This document shows positions 1 to 7,900 of a stretch of DNA of 64,000 nucleotides, in pieces. Under the pieces are notes generated by a model that had not been told where the DNA came from, made no database searches, and was given only the letters and a program-made list of their open reading frames with translations. Made by a program: the position numbers and the translations under genes. The DNA lies in contig NZ_JACARO010000015.1 in assembly GCF_013386585.1 (NCBI RefSeq), positions 186,001-250,000 on the forward strand. The letters run 5' to 3'. This DNA comes from Pseudomonas sp. P7548. Its GTDB lineage: Bacteria; Pseudomonadota; Gammaproteobacteria; Pseudomonadales; Pseudomonadaceae. Each line of letters opens with the position of its first letter. Position 1 is the stretch's first letter.

Positions 1-65
1 AGCCGATCAGCCGGGCGCACGCCACTGTGGGAGAGTTCGGGGGGCAGGTCGGACGGGAGTGTCAT
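1..65 (-). CDS. tonB: TonB energy-transducing protein, N-terminal fragment cut by the window edge
   Basis: Twenty-one codons are visible on the minus strand from an ATG at 65, reading MTLPSDLPPELSHSG and then VRPADR before the window ends. This opening matches what I know of Pseudomonas TonB-family proteins encoded just downstream of gshB. TonB links the proton gradient of the ExbBD complex to outer-membrane receptors; the expected transmembrane anchor and proline-rich region lie outside the window. It follows gshB on the same strand with about 77 bases between them. The identity rests on the short N-terminus and the gene order only. Confidence 0.7.
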   Translation of the reverse strand, partial: MTLPSDLPPELSHSGVRPADR

Positions 66-142
66 GACAAAAAAACCAACATCGCGCGTTTCACAGGTGG
101 GGCATGATAGCGCAATGTTGGTGCGTGTCCGGCTGTTCTATG

Positions 143-1096
143 TCACTTGGCTTGTAGCTTGCGCTCGATGGCGGCCATCAACATTTCGCCGATGTTGGTA
201 CCAAAGGCGTTGTCGATCTCGCGGATGCAGGTCGGGCTGGTCACGTTGATTTCGGTGAGGTTTTCACCAATCACGTCCAGGCCTACAAACAGCAAGCCTT
301 TTTCGCGCAGGGTCGGGCCGACCTGGGAGGCGATCCAACGGTCCTTGTCCGACAGCGGGCGTGCTTCGCCACGGCCACCGGCCGCCAGGTTGCCGCGGGT
401 TTCACCGGCTGCCGGGATGCGGGCCAGGCAGTAATCCACGGGCTCGCCGTCGATCATCAGGATGCGCTTGTCGCCGTCCTTGATCGCCGGCAGGTACGCC
501 TGGCCCATGATCTGCTGGGTGCCCAGCGCGGTCAGGGTTTCCAGGATCACCGACAGGTTCGGGTCGCCGGCGCGGTGACGGAAAATCGAGGTGCCGCCCA
601 TGCCGTCCAGCGGCTTGAGGATCACATCACCGTGCTTGGCGGCGAATTCACGCAGCACGTCGGCACGGCGGCTGACCACGGTCGGCGGCGTGCACTGCGG
701 GAACAGGGTGGCAAACAGCTTTTCATTGCAGTCGCGCAGGCTCTGCGGCTTGTTGACGATCAACACGCCGGCACGTTCGGCCTGCTCCAGCAGGTAGGTG
801 GAGTAGACGAACTCCATGTCGAACGGCGGGTCCTTGCGCATCAGGATCACGTCCAGATCGCTCAGCGGGCTGTCGATTTCGTCGGCCAGCTCGAACCACT
901 TCTCCGGGTTGGCGAACACCTGCAGCGGGCGCATGCGTGCGCGGGCCTCGCCGTCGCCCTGGTAAAGGTCGCGCTGCTCCATGTAGAACAGGGTCCAGCC
1001 GCGGGCCTGGGCGGCCAGGAGCATGGCCAGCGAACTGTCCTTTTTATAGGAAATGCTGGCGATAGGGTCCATGACAATGCCGACGCGAACGCTCAT
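143..1096 (-). CDS. gshB: Glutathione synthetase
   Basis: A 317-residue protein of the usual GshB length. It joins gamma-glutamylcysteine and glycine with ATP in the cytoplasm, the second step of glutathione synthesis. Visible features are the N-terminal VGIVMDPI strand, MRKDPPFDMEF near residue 86, the ATP-grasp loop LKPLDGMGGTSIF near 160-175, the glycine-rich RGNLAAGGRGE near 235 and the metal/substrate segment EINVTSPT near 282. The start is the ATG at 1096. It is divergent from pilG, with 239 bases between the two starts, and tonB follows it. This head-to-head gshB/pilG arrangement is typical of Pseudomonas. Confidence 0.97.
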   Translation of the reverse strand: MSVRVGIVMDPIASISYKKDSSLAMLLAAQARGWTLFYMEQRDLYQGDGEARARMRPLQVFANPEKWFELADEIDSPLSDLDVILMRKDPPFDMEFVYSTYLLEQAERAGVLIVNKPQSLRDCNEKLFATLFPQCTPPTVVSRRADVLREFAAKHGDVILKPLDGMGGTSIFRHRAGDPNLSVILETLTALGTQQIMGQAYLPAIKDGDKRILMIDGEPVDYCLARIPAAGETRGNLAAGGRGEARPLSDKDRWIASQVGPTLREKGLLFVGLDVIGENLTEINVTSPTCIREIDNAFGTNIGEMLMAAIERKLQAK

Positions 1097-1244
1097 GGGG
1101 GATTTCCTCTAGCAAATTAGGGCGCATAAAAGTGGCGTCAGAGTGGCGCTGCGGCTGTTGTGGGTCAAGGAAAAACCACCGGGCAGGCCGCTCGATAGAT
1201 TGCACCCCAAGACTGTGCTAAAAAGACTGCCACGGTGCAGCAGC

Positions 1245-1259
1245 CCTTGGATTCCAAGG
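1245..1259. promoter_or_regulatory. Small dyad in the gshB/pilG divergent region
   Basis: CCTTGG-ATT-CCAAGG is a perfect 6-base inverted repeat in the 239-base spacer between the divergent gshB and pilG starts, about 77 bases upstream of pilG. It could be an operator. No matching regulator is recognised, and a chance dyad of this size is possible. Confidence 0.2.
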
Positions 1260-1335
1260 CTTGCGGCGCCCATCCTGTGAGACATCAGGCAGTACACACC
1301 GAAAACCGATTCGCTGTGGCGATGGTAGAGCAGAT

Positions 1336-1743
1336 ATGGAACAGCATTCCAACGCCTTGAGAGTGATGGTGATCGACGATTCGAAAACGATCCGCCGCAC
1401 CGCTGAAACACTGTTGAAGAACGCAGGGTGCGACGTCATCACGGCCATCGACGGTTTCGATGCCCTGGCCCGGATTGTTGATCATCACCCGCACATTATT
1501 TTTGTCGACATCATGATGCCGCGCCTGGATGGCTACCAGACCTGCGCGCTGGTGAAGAACAACCCGGCGTTCAAGTCGATCCCGGTGATCATGCTGTCCT
1601 CCAAGGACGGCCTGTTCGACAAGGCCAAGGGGCGCATCGTGGGTGTCGATCAGTTTTTGACCAAGCCTTTCAGCAAGGAAGAACTGCTGGGCGCGATCAA
1701 GGCCTACGTGCCTGCCTTCGCCGCAGTAGAACAAGCACACTGA
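1336..1743 (+). CDS. pilG: Twitching motility response regulator PilG
   Basis: A single-domain CheY-like receiver of 135 residues. Acidic residues sit in VMVIDDSKT, the phospho-acceptor Asp is in IIFVDIMMPRLDG, and the conserved Ser and Lys are in VIMLSSKDG and FLTKPFS. In P. aeruginosa PilG is phosphorylated by ChpA and promotes type IV pilus extension and cAMP production; that role is inferred here from family and gene order. I chose the ATG at 1336 (MEQHSNALRVMVI), where receiver homology begins, over an upstream in-frame codon at 1261. It is the first gene of the pil-chp operon, 46 bases ahead of pilH. Confidence 0.95.
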   Translation: MEQHSNALRVMVIDDSKTIRRTAETLLKNAGCDVITAIDGFDALARIVDHHPHIIFVDIMMPRLDGYQTCALVKNNPAFKSIPVIMLSSKDGLFDKAKGRIVGVDQFLTKPFSKEELLGAIKAYVPAFAAVEQAH

Positions 1744-1789
1744 CGCCGCCTCACAAGGGCCGGCGCCAACCAATGTAGTGGGGAAAACC

Positions 1790-2155
1790 ATGGCACGTGT
1801 TCTGATCGTCGACGATTCGCCGACCGAAATGTACAAACTGACCGGCATGCTGGAAAAGCATGGCCACCAGGTCCTGAAAGCCGAAAACGGCGCGGACGGC
1901 GTGGCCCTGGCCCGCCAGGAACTGCCCGACGCCGTGCTGATGGACATCGTGATGCCGGGCCTCAATGGCTTCCAGGCCACCCGCCAGCTGTCCAAGGAGC
2001 CGGAAACCAACGGTATCCCGATCATCATCATTACCACCAAGGACCAGGAGACCGACAAGATCTGGGGCGCCCGCCAGGGGGCTAAGGACTACCTGACCAA
2101 ACCGGTGGACGAAGAAACCCTGATTGCTACCCTGAACAAGGTGCTGGCCGGCTGA
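1790..2155 (+). CDS. pilH: Twitching motility response regulator PilH
   Basis: A 121-residue stand-alone receiver domain. It begins MARVLIVDDSPTEMYKL, carries the phosphorylation Asp in VLMDIVMPGLNGF, and ends with the conserved Lys in YLTKPVDEE. In P. aeruginosa PilH is the second CheY-like protein of the Pil-Chp pathway and opposes PilG or drains phosphate from ChpA. The start is the ATG at 1790, behind GTGGGGAAAACC; an in-frame GTG at 1778 would add four residues. pilI follows after 12 bases. Confidence 0.95.
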   Translation: MARVLIVDDSPTEMYKLTGMLEKHGHQVLKAENGADGVALARQELPDAVLMDIVMPGLNGFQATRQLSKEPETNGIPIIIITTKDQETDKIWGARQGAKDYLTKPVDEETLIATLNKVLAG

Positions 2156-2167
2156 CGGTTCGCCACC

Positions 2168-2692
2168 ATGACCGAGTCGCAAACCGCCTTCGAGCTGCTG
2201 CTGGACATCGACCGCCGCTGCCGCCTGCTGGCCGCCGACCTGCCGTCCCAGGAAACCCGCCTGCAACGCTGGAGCGGGATCGGCTTTCGCCTGGGGCCGC
2301 ACTGGTACGTGGCGCCCATGGGCGAAGTCGCCGAAGTCCTGCATGAACCGCGCTGCACCGTGATGCCGGGAGTAAAACCCTGGGTCAAGGGCGTGGCCAA
2401 CCTGCGCGGGCGCTTGCTGCCGGTGATGGACCTCGGCGGTTTTCTCGGCCTTGAGTTGTCCCGGGTGCGCAAGCAGCGGCGGGTACTGGTGGTGGAATAC
2501 AACGACCTGTTTGTCGGGCTGCTGGTAGACGAGGTGGTGGGCATGCAGCATTTCGCGCAAGACGCATTGTTGACGGGCACGCTCTCCAGCGCGCCGTTTA
2601 TCAGGGGCCAGTTCGACGGCGACCAGCTGTGGCAGGTCTTCAGCCCCTTCGCTCTGGCCCAGGCCCCAGGCTTCATGGATGTCGCCGCATGA
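2168..2692 (+). CDS. pilI: CheW-like coupling protein PilI
   Basis: A 174-residue protein with one CheW domain over roughly residues 30-165. Typical stretches are [24 protein letters not shown] and [18 protein letters not shown]. It couples the chemoreceptor PilJ to the kinase ChpA at the cell pole. The ribosome binding site ahead of the ATG at 2168 is weak, which suggests coupling to pilH. Its stop overlaps the pilJ start (ATGA at 2689-2692), so the two are probably translationally coupled. Confidence 0.95.
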   Translation: MTESQTAFELLLDIDRRCRLLAADLPSQETRLQRWSGIGFRLGPHWYVAPMGEVAEVLHEPRCTVMPGVKPWVKGVANLRGRLLPVMDLGGFLGLELSRVRKQRRVLVVEYNDLFVGLLVDEVVGMQHFAQDALLTGTLSSAPFIRGQFDGDQLWQVFSPFALAQAPGFMDVAA

Positions 2693-4740
2693 CCACCGCT
2701 ACCACGCCCAAACCCCAAGCCGCGTCGCGCAGTCGCTCGCAGATCATCGTGCTGTTCATCGCGCTGATCGTGTTCATCATGTTGCTGTTCGCCAACTTCG
2801 CGTACCTCAACACCCAGTCCACCTACGACAAACAGTACATCGGCCACGCCGGCGAGCTGCGCGTGCTGTCCCAGCGTATCGCCAAGAACGCCACCGAAGC
2901 CGCGGCTGGCAAGGCGGCGGCGTTCAAGTTGCTGTCTGACGCGCGCAACGACTTCGCCCAGCGCTGGGGCTACCTGAAAAAAGGCGACATCGAGACCGGC
3001 CTGCCCGCCGCACCCAACGCCGTGCGTGCCGAGATGCGTGCGGTGCAGACCGATTGGGAAGCGCTGCTGAAAAACACCGACGCGATCCTCGCCAGCGAGC
3101 AGACGGTGCTGTCATTGCACCAAGTGGCCGCGACCCTGGCCGAAACGGTGCCGCAGTTGCAGATGGAATCGGAAAAGGTCGTCGACATCCTGCTGCAACG
3201 CGGTGCCCCGGCCAGCCAAGTGGCCTTGGCCCAACGCCAGTCGCTGCTGGCCGAACGAATCCTGGGTGCCGTGAACACCGTGCTGGCCGGCGACGAAACC
3301 GCCGCCCAGGCCGCCGACGCCTTTGGGCGCGACGCCAACCGCTTCGGCCAGGTGCTCAACGGCATGCTCCAGGGCAACGCCGGGTTGCGCATCAGCCAGG
3401 TCGAAGACCACGACGCCCGGGCGCGGCTGGCGGAAATCGCCGAGTTGTTCGAATTCGTCTCCGGCTCGGTGGATGAAATCCTCGAAACCTCGCCGCAGCT
3501 GTTCCAGGTGCGAGCGTCGGCGAGCAATATCTTCAACCTGTCGCAAACCTTGCTCGATGAAGCCTCACACTTGGCCACCGGGTTTGAAAACCTCGCCAGC
3601 GGGCGCAGTTTCGACACCATTGGCGGCTATGTGCTGGGCTTGCTGGCGCTGACCTCGATCATCCTGATCGGCCTGGTGATGGTGCGCGAAACCAACCGCC
3701 AGCTGCACGAAACCGCCGAGAAGAATGAGCGCAATCAGAACGCGATCATGCGCCTGCTCGATGAAATCGAAGACCTGGCCGACGGCGACCTGACCGTGAC
3801 CGCTTCGGTGACCGAAGACTTCACCGGCACCATCGCCGACTCCATCAACTATTCCGTGGACCAGCTGCGCGACCTGGTCGCCACCATCAACCTCACTGCT
3901 GGCCAAGTCGCTGGCGCGGTGCAAGACACCCAGGCCACCGCCATGCACCTGGCCCAGGCTTCGGAGCACCAGGCCCAGCAGATTGCCGAGGCGTCCACCG
4001 CGATCAATGAGATGGCCCAGTCCATCGACCAGGTGTCGGCCAACGCCGCTGAGTCCTCGGCAGTGGCGGAGCGCTCGGTAGAGATCGCCAACAAGGGCAA
4101 CGAGGTGGTGCACAACACCATCCACGGCATGGACAACATTCGCGAACAGATCCAGGACACGGCCAAGCGCATCAAGCGCCTGGGCGAGTCGTCCCAGGAA
4201 ATTGGCGACATCGTCAGCCTGATCGACGACATTGCCGACCAGACCAACATCCTGGCCCTCAACGCCGCGATCCAGGCGAGCATGGCCGGGGACGCCGGGC
4301 GCGGATTTGCCGTGGTCGCCGACGAAGTGCAGCGACTGGCCGAGCGCTCGTCGGCGGCCACCCGGCAGATCGAAACCCTGGTGCGCGCGATCCAGGCCGA
4401 CACCAACGAAGCCGTGATTTCCATGGAGCAGACCACCACCGAAGTGGTGCGCGGCGCGCGGCTGGCCCAGGACGCGGGCGTGGCGCTGGAAGAAATCGAA
4501 GGCGTGTCGAAAACCCTGGCGGCGTTGATCCAGAGCATTTCCAACGCGGCGCAGCAGCAGACCTCCTCGGCGGGGCAGATTTCCCTGACCATGAACGTGA
4601 TCCAGCAGATCACCACCCAGACCTCGTCGGGCTCCACGGCCACCGCCGAAAGCATCGGCAACCTGGCGAAGATGGCCAGCCAGTTGCGCCGGTCGGTGTC
4701 GGGGTTCACCTTGCCGCCGCCCAAGCAGGTCGATAATTGA
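2689..4740 (+). CDS. pilJ: Methyl-accepting chemotaxis protein PilJ
   Basis: A 683-residue chemoreceptor. A first membrane helix lies near residues 20-42 ([19 protein letters not shown]), followed by a long periplasmic PilJ-type sensor region. A second helix is near 309-333, then a HAMP-like segment, and a cytoplasmic signalling domain with its hairpin tip near 515-555 ([22 protein letters not shown], then [15 protein letters not shown]). It ends in [16 protein letters not shown]. The start at 2689 overlaps the pilI stop by four bases and fits the hydrophobic N-terminus; an upstream in-frame start at 2629 lies inside pilI. In P. aeruginosa PilJ senses surface-engaged pili and signals to ChpA through PilI. 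The methyltransferase gene pilK, which follows pilJ there, is absent here. Confidence 0.96.
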   Translation: MTTATTPKPQAASRSRSQIIVLFIALIVFIMLLFANFAYLNTQSTYDKQYIGHAGELRVLSQRIAKNATEAAAGKAAAFKLLSDARNDFAQRWGYLKKGDIETGLPAAPNAVRAEMRAVQTDWEALLKNTDAILASEQTVLSLHQVAATLAETVPQLQMESEKVVDILLQRGAPASQVALAQRQSLLAERILGAVNTVLAGDETAAQAADAFGRDANRFGQVLNGMLQGNAGLRISQVEDHDARARLAEIAELFEFVSGSVDEILETSPQLFQVRASASNIFNLSQTLLDEASHLATGFENLASGRSFDTIGGYVLGLLALTSIILIGLVMVRETNRQLHETAEKNERNQNAIMRLLDEIEDLADGDLTVTASVTEDFTGTIADSINYSVDQLRDLVATINLTAGQVAGAVQDTQATAMHLAQASEHQAQQIAEASTAINEMAQSIDQVSANAAESSAVAERSVEIANKGNEVVHNTIHGMDNIREQIQDTAKRIKRLGESSQEIGDIVSLIDDIADQTNILALNAAIQASMAGDAGRGFAVVADEVQRLAERSSAATRQIETLVRAIQADTNEAVISMEQTTTEVVRGARLAQDAGVALEEIEGVSKTLAALIQSISNAAQQQTSSAGQISLTMNVIQQITTQTSSGSTATAESIGNLAKMASQLRRSVSGFTLPPPKQVDN

Positions 4741-4770
4741 AATGCATTTTAAAGCACACCACTGTCCAAC

Positions 4771-4859
4771 TGTGGGAGCTGGCTTGCCTGCGATAGCGAT
4801 CTATCAGCTGGCACATGTATAGCTGACCCACCGCTATCGCAGGCAAGCCAGCTCCCACA
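4771..4859. repeat. Inverted pair of REP elements between pilJ and chpA
   Basis: TGTGGGAGCTGGCTTGCCTG at the left end is answered by its reverse complement at the right end, separated by about 30 unrelated bases that include CAGCTGGCACATGTATAGCTG. This is a two-ended REP pair (REPIN-like). It belongs to the GCAGGCAAGCCAGCTCCCAC group seen also at 22895 and 27420. It sits inside the pil-chp operon at the place where pilK would be expected, and could stabilise pilJ mRNA or uncouple chpA from the upstream genes. Confidence 0.9.
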
Positions 4860-4925
4860 CTAGATCTCCATTCGGTTTGAGATCTCTGCAACACCAGCAA
4901 CCCACGAATTCTAAGCGGAGCAGTT

Positions 4926-7900
4926 ATGGTTGATCGGCACGACTACGTGGCCCTCGAATGGGTCAAGGGCGACATTGCCGAAACCCTGAAACAGGCGCGT
5001 TCGGCCCTGGACGCCTTTGTCGAGACCGCTGACGCCGAGGCCATCAGCGAGTGCCTGGCCGGCATCCATCAGGTGCATGGCGCGTTGCAGATGGTCGAGT
5101 TCTACGGCGCGGCACTGCTGGCCGAAGAGCTTGAAGAACTCGCCCTGGCACTCCAGGCCGGGCACGTCAGCCAGCGCGACGAAAGCATCCGCCTGCTGCA
5201 ACAGGCGCTCAACCAATTGCCGCTGTACCTGGACCGCGTGCACAGCGCCCGCCGCGACCTGCCGCTGGTGGTCTTGCCGCTGCTCAACGACCTGCGCAGT
5301 GCGCGCGGCGAAAGCCTGTTGTCGGAGACCAGCCTGTTCAGCCCGCAGCTGCTGTCGATTGCGCCGCTGCCCGACGAAGCCCTGGCCCAACGTGCGTTGC
5401 CCGACCTGCACGAACAGCTGCGCCAGTGGCACCAACTACTGCAACAGGCCCTCGCCGGCCTGCTGCGCGAAGACCACGGCCCCAGCAACCTGGAAGACAT
5501 GGCGCGGGTCTTCGCCCGCCTCGAAGCGCTGTGCCAGGGCGCGCCGTTGCTGCCGTTGTGGCAAGTCACCTCGGCGCTGGTCGAAGGCATGCTCACCGGC
5601 GTGATCGCCAACAGCCCGGCCCTGCGCAGCCTGCTCAAGGCCAGTGACAAGCAACTCAAGCGCCTGTTGGCCCAAGGCATCGGCGGCATCAACCAGCCGG
5701 CGCCGGATGAACTGCTCAAAAGCCTGCTGTTCTACGTGGCCAAGGTGACCCGGCCGACGCCGCGCATGCAAAGCCTGAAAGAACGCTATGGCCTGGACGA
5801 AGCCTTGCCCGACAGTGCCGTGGTCGATGCCGAGCGTGCGCGCCTGGCCGGGCCGGACCGCAATGCCATGGGCTCGGTGCTCGGCGCGTTGTGCGAAGAG
5901 TTGGTGCGGGTCAAGGAGCGTCTCGACCTGTTCGTGCGCAGCGATCGCCAGCACACCAGCGACCTTGAAGCCTTGCTCGCGCCGCTGCGACAGATCGCCG
6001 ACACCCTGGCGGTACTGGGCTTTGGCCAACCGCGCAAAGTGATCATCGACCAGTTGGCCGTGGTACTGAGCCTGGTCCAGGGTCAGCGCGAACCCAATGA
6101 CGCCGTGTTGATGGACGTTGCAGGCGCCTTGCTTTATGTCGAAGCCACGCTGGCGGGGATGGTCGGCACCGTCGAACCGGAAAGCCGCGAAGAAAGCCGC
6201 CTGCCCACCACCGACCTGACCCAGATCCATCAGTTGGTGATCCGTGAGTCCTGCCAGTGCCTCAAGCAAGCCAAGGAACTGGTGATCGACTGCATCGAGG
6301 CCGACTGGGACCGCCAGCGCCTGGAGTCCCTGCCGGAACTGCTGAGCCAGGTGCGCGGCGCCTTGGCGATGATTCCCCTGCCTCGTGCTGCGAGCTTGAT
6401 GCGCGGCTGCACCGACTACGTCGATGAACAGCTGATGGGCGGTGATGCGACACCTGACGAGGCGCAGTTGGGGCATTTTGCCGATGTAATCAGCAGCCTG
6501 GAGTACTACCTGGAGCGCATGCTCCAAGACCCTGACGCCGCAGGTGAACGGGTGCTGGAGTTGGCCACCGAAGGCCTTGCGGCACTCGGTTACCTGCCGG
6601 CTGAAAAACCGTGGCGCCAGGCGCTGGTTGCGCCGGAGGGGGCGTTGACCACCGAGGCCACGCCCAGCCAGTCCCAGTTCGATGCACTGGCCAGCCCGAC
6701 GTCGCGCCTGAACCCTCCGGCCCTGCAACGCCCGGGCAGCCTGTTGCCACCACCGGCCGACGAAGAACCCATCGACGACGAGCTGCGCGAAGTCTTCCTT
6801 GAGGAAACCGACGAAGTCCTCGACGTGCTGCACCGCTACCTGCCCAACAGTGCCGACAAGACCGCCCAGGGCGAAATGCGCCGTGCCTTCCACACCTTGA
6901 AAGGCAGCGGCCGCATGGTGCGCGCCCTGGTGCTGGCGGAGTTGGCCTGGGCCGTGGAAAACCTGCTCAACCGTGTGTTGGAACGCAGCGTGGCCCTGGG
7001 CCCTGACGTGCAAGAGGTGCTGGATGAAGCGGTGGCCTTGCTGCCGGAGCTGATCGCCGATTTCGCCACCGACGATCAACACCAGCGCGATGAAGTCGAC
7101 GCCCTGGCCGCCCGCGCCCATGCCCTGGCCAGCGGCACACCCGAGCCAGCGGCTGAAGCCCATGACCCCATGCTGCTGGAGATTTTCCGCAACGAAGCCC
7201 AGAGCCACCTGGACAGCCTCAACCACTTCCTGCAACAGGCTGCCGAGCATGTGCCGTTGCAAGTCAGCGATGAACTGCAACGCGCCCTGCACACCCTCAA
7301 GGGCAGCGCCTATATGGCCGGCGTGTTGCCCATCGCCGAACTGGCCCGCCCGCTTGACCATCTGACCCGCGAGTACAAGGCCCACCGCCTGCCACTGGAC
7401 TTGGACGAAGTGGAGCTGCTGCTGGAGGCCGAGGGCCTGTTCCAGCGAGGGGTGCGCCAGTTGGACCGTGACCCGTTGGCGCCGATCAAGGGCGCCGAGG
7501 ACCTGATCGGTCGCACCCAAAGCCTGCTCGACAGCCAACTGACCGCGCTGCTCGACGCGCCCCATACGGGCTTGCGCATCAAGCGCGACCCGCAGTTGAT
7601 CGCCAACTTCCTGGCCCAGGGCATGGACATCCTGCTCGACGCCGAGAACCTGCTGCGCCGCTGGCAACAGCACCCGGGCGAACGCCAGGAACTGACGGCG
7701 TTGCTGGATGAGCTGACCACCCTGGGGGAGGGCGCGCACGTCGCCGACCTGCATGCCATCGACGCGCTGTGCGAGGCGTTGCTCGACCTGTACGGCGCCG
7801 TCGAAGAAAGCAGCCTGGCCGTGAGCGAGCGGTTTTTCCATGAGGCCGAACAGGCCCACGAAGCCCTGATCAACATGCTCGACCAACTGGCGGCCGGCCA

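Noticed and set aside
1240..1265. Possible RpoN (-24/-12) promoter ahead of pilG
   Set aside because: The GG and GC pairs are twelve bases apart instead of ten.
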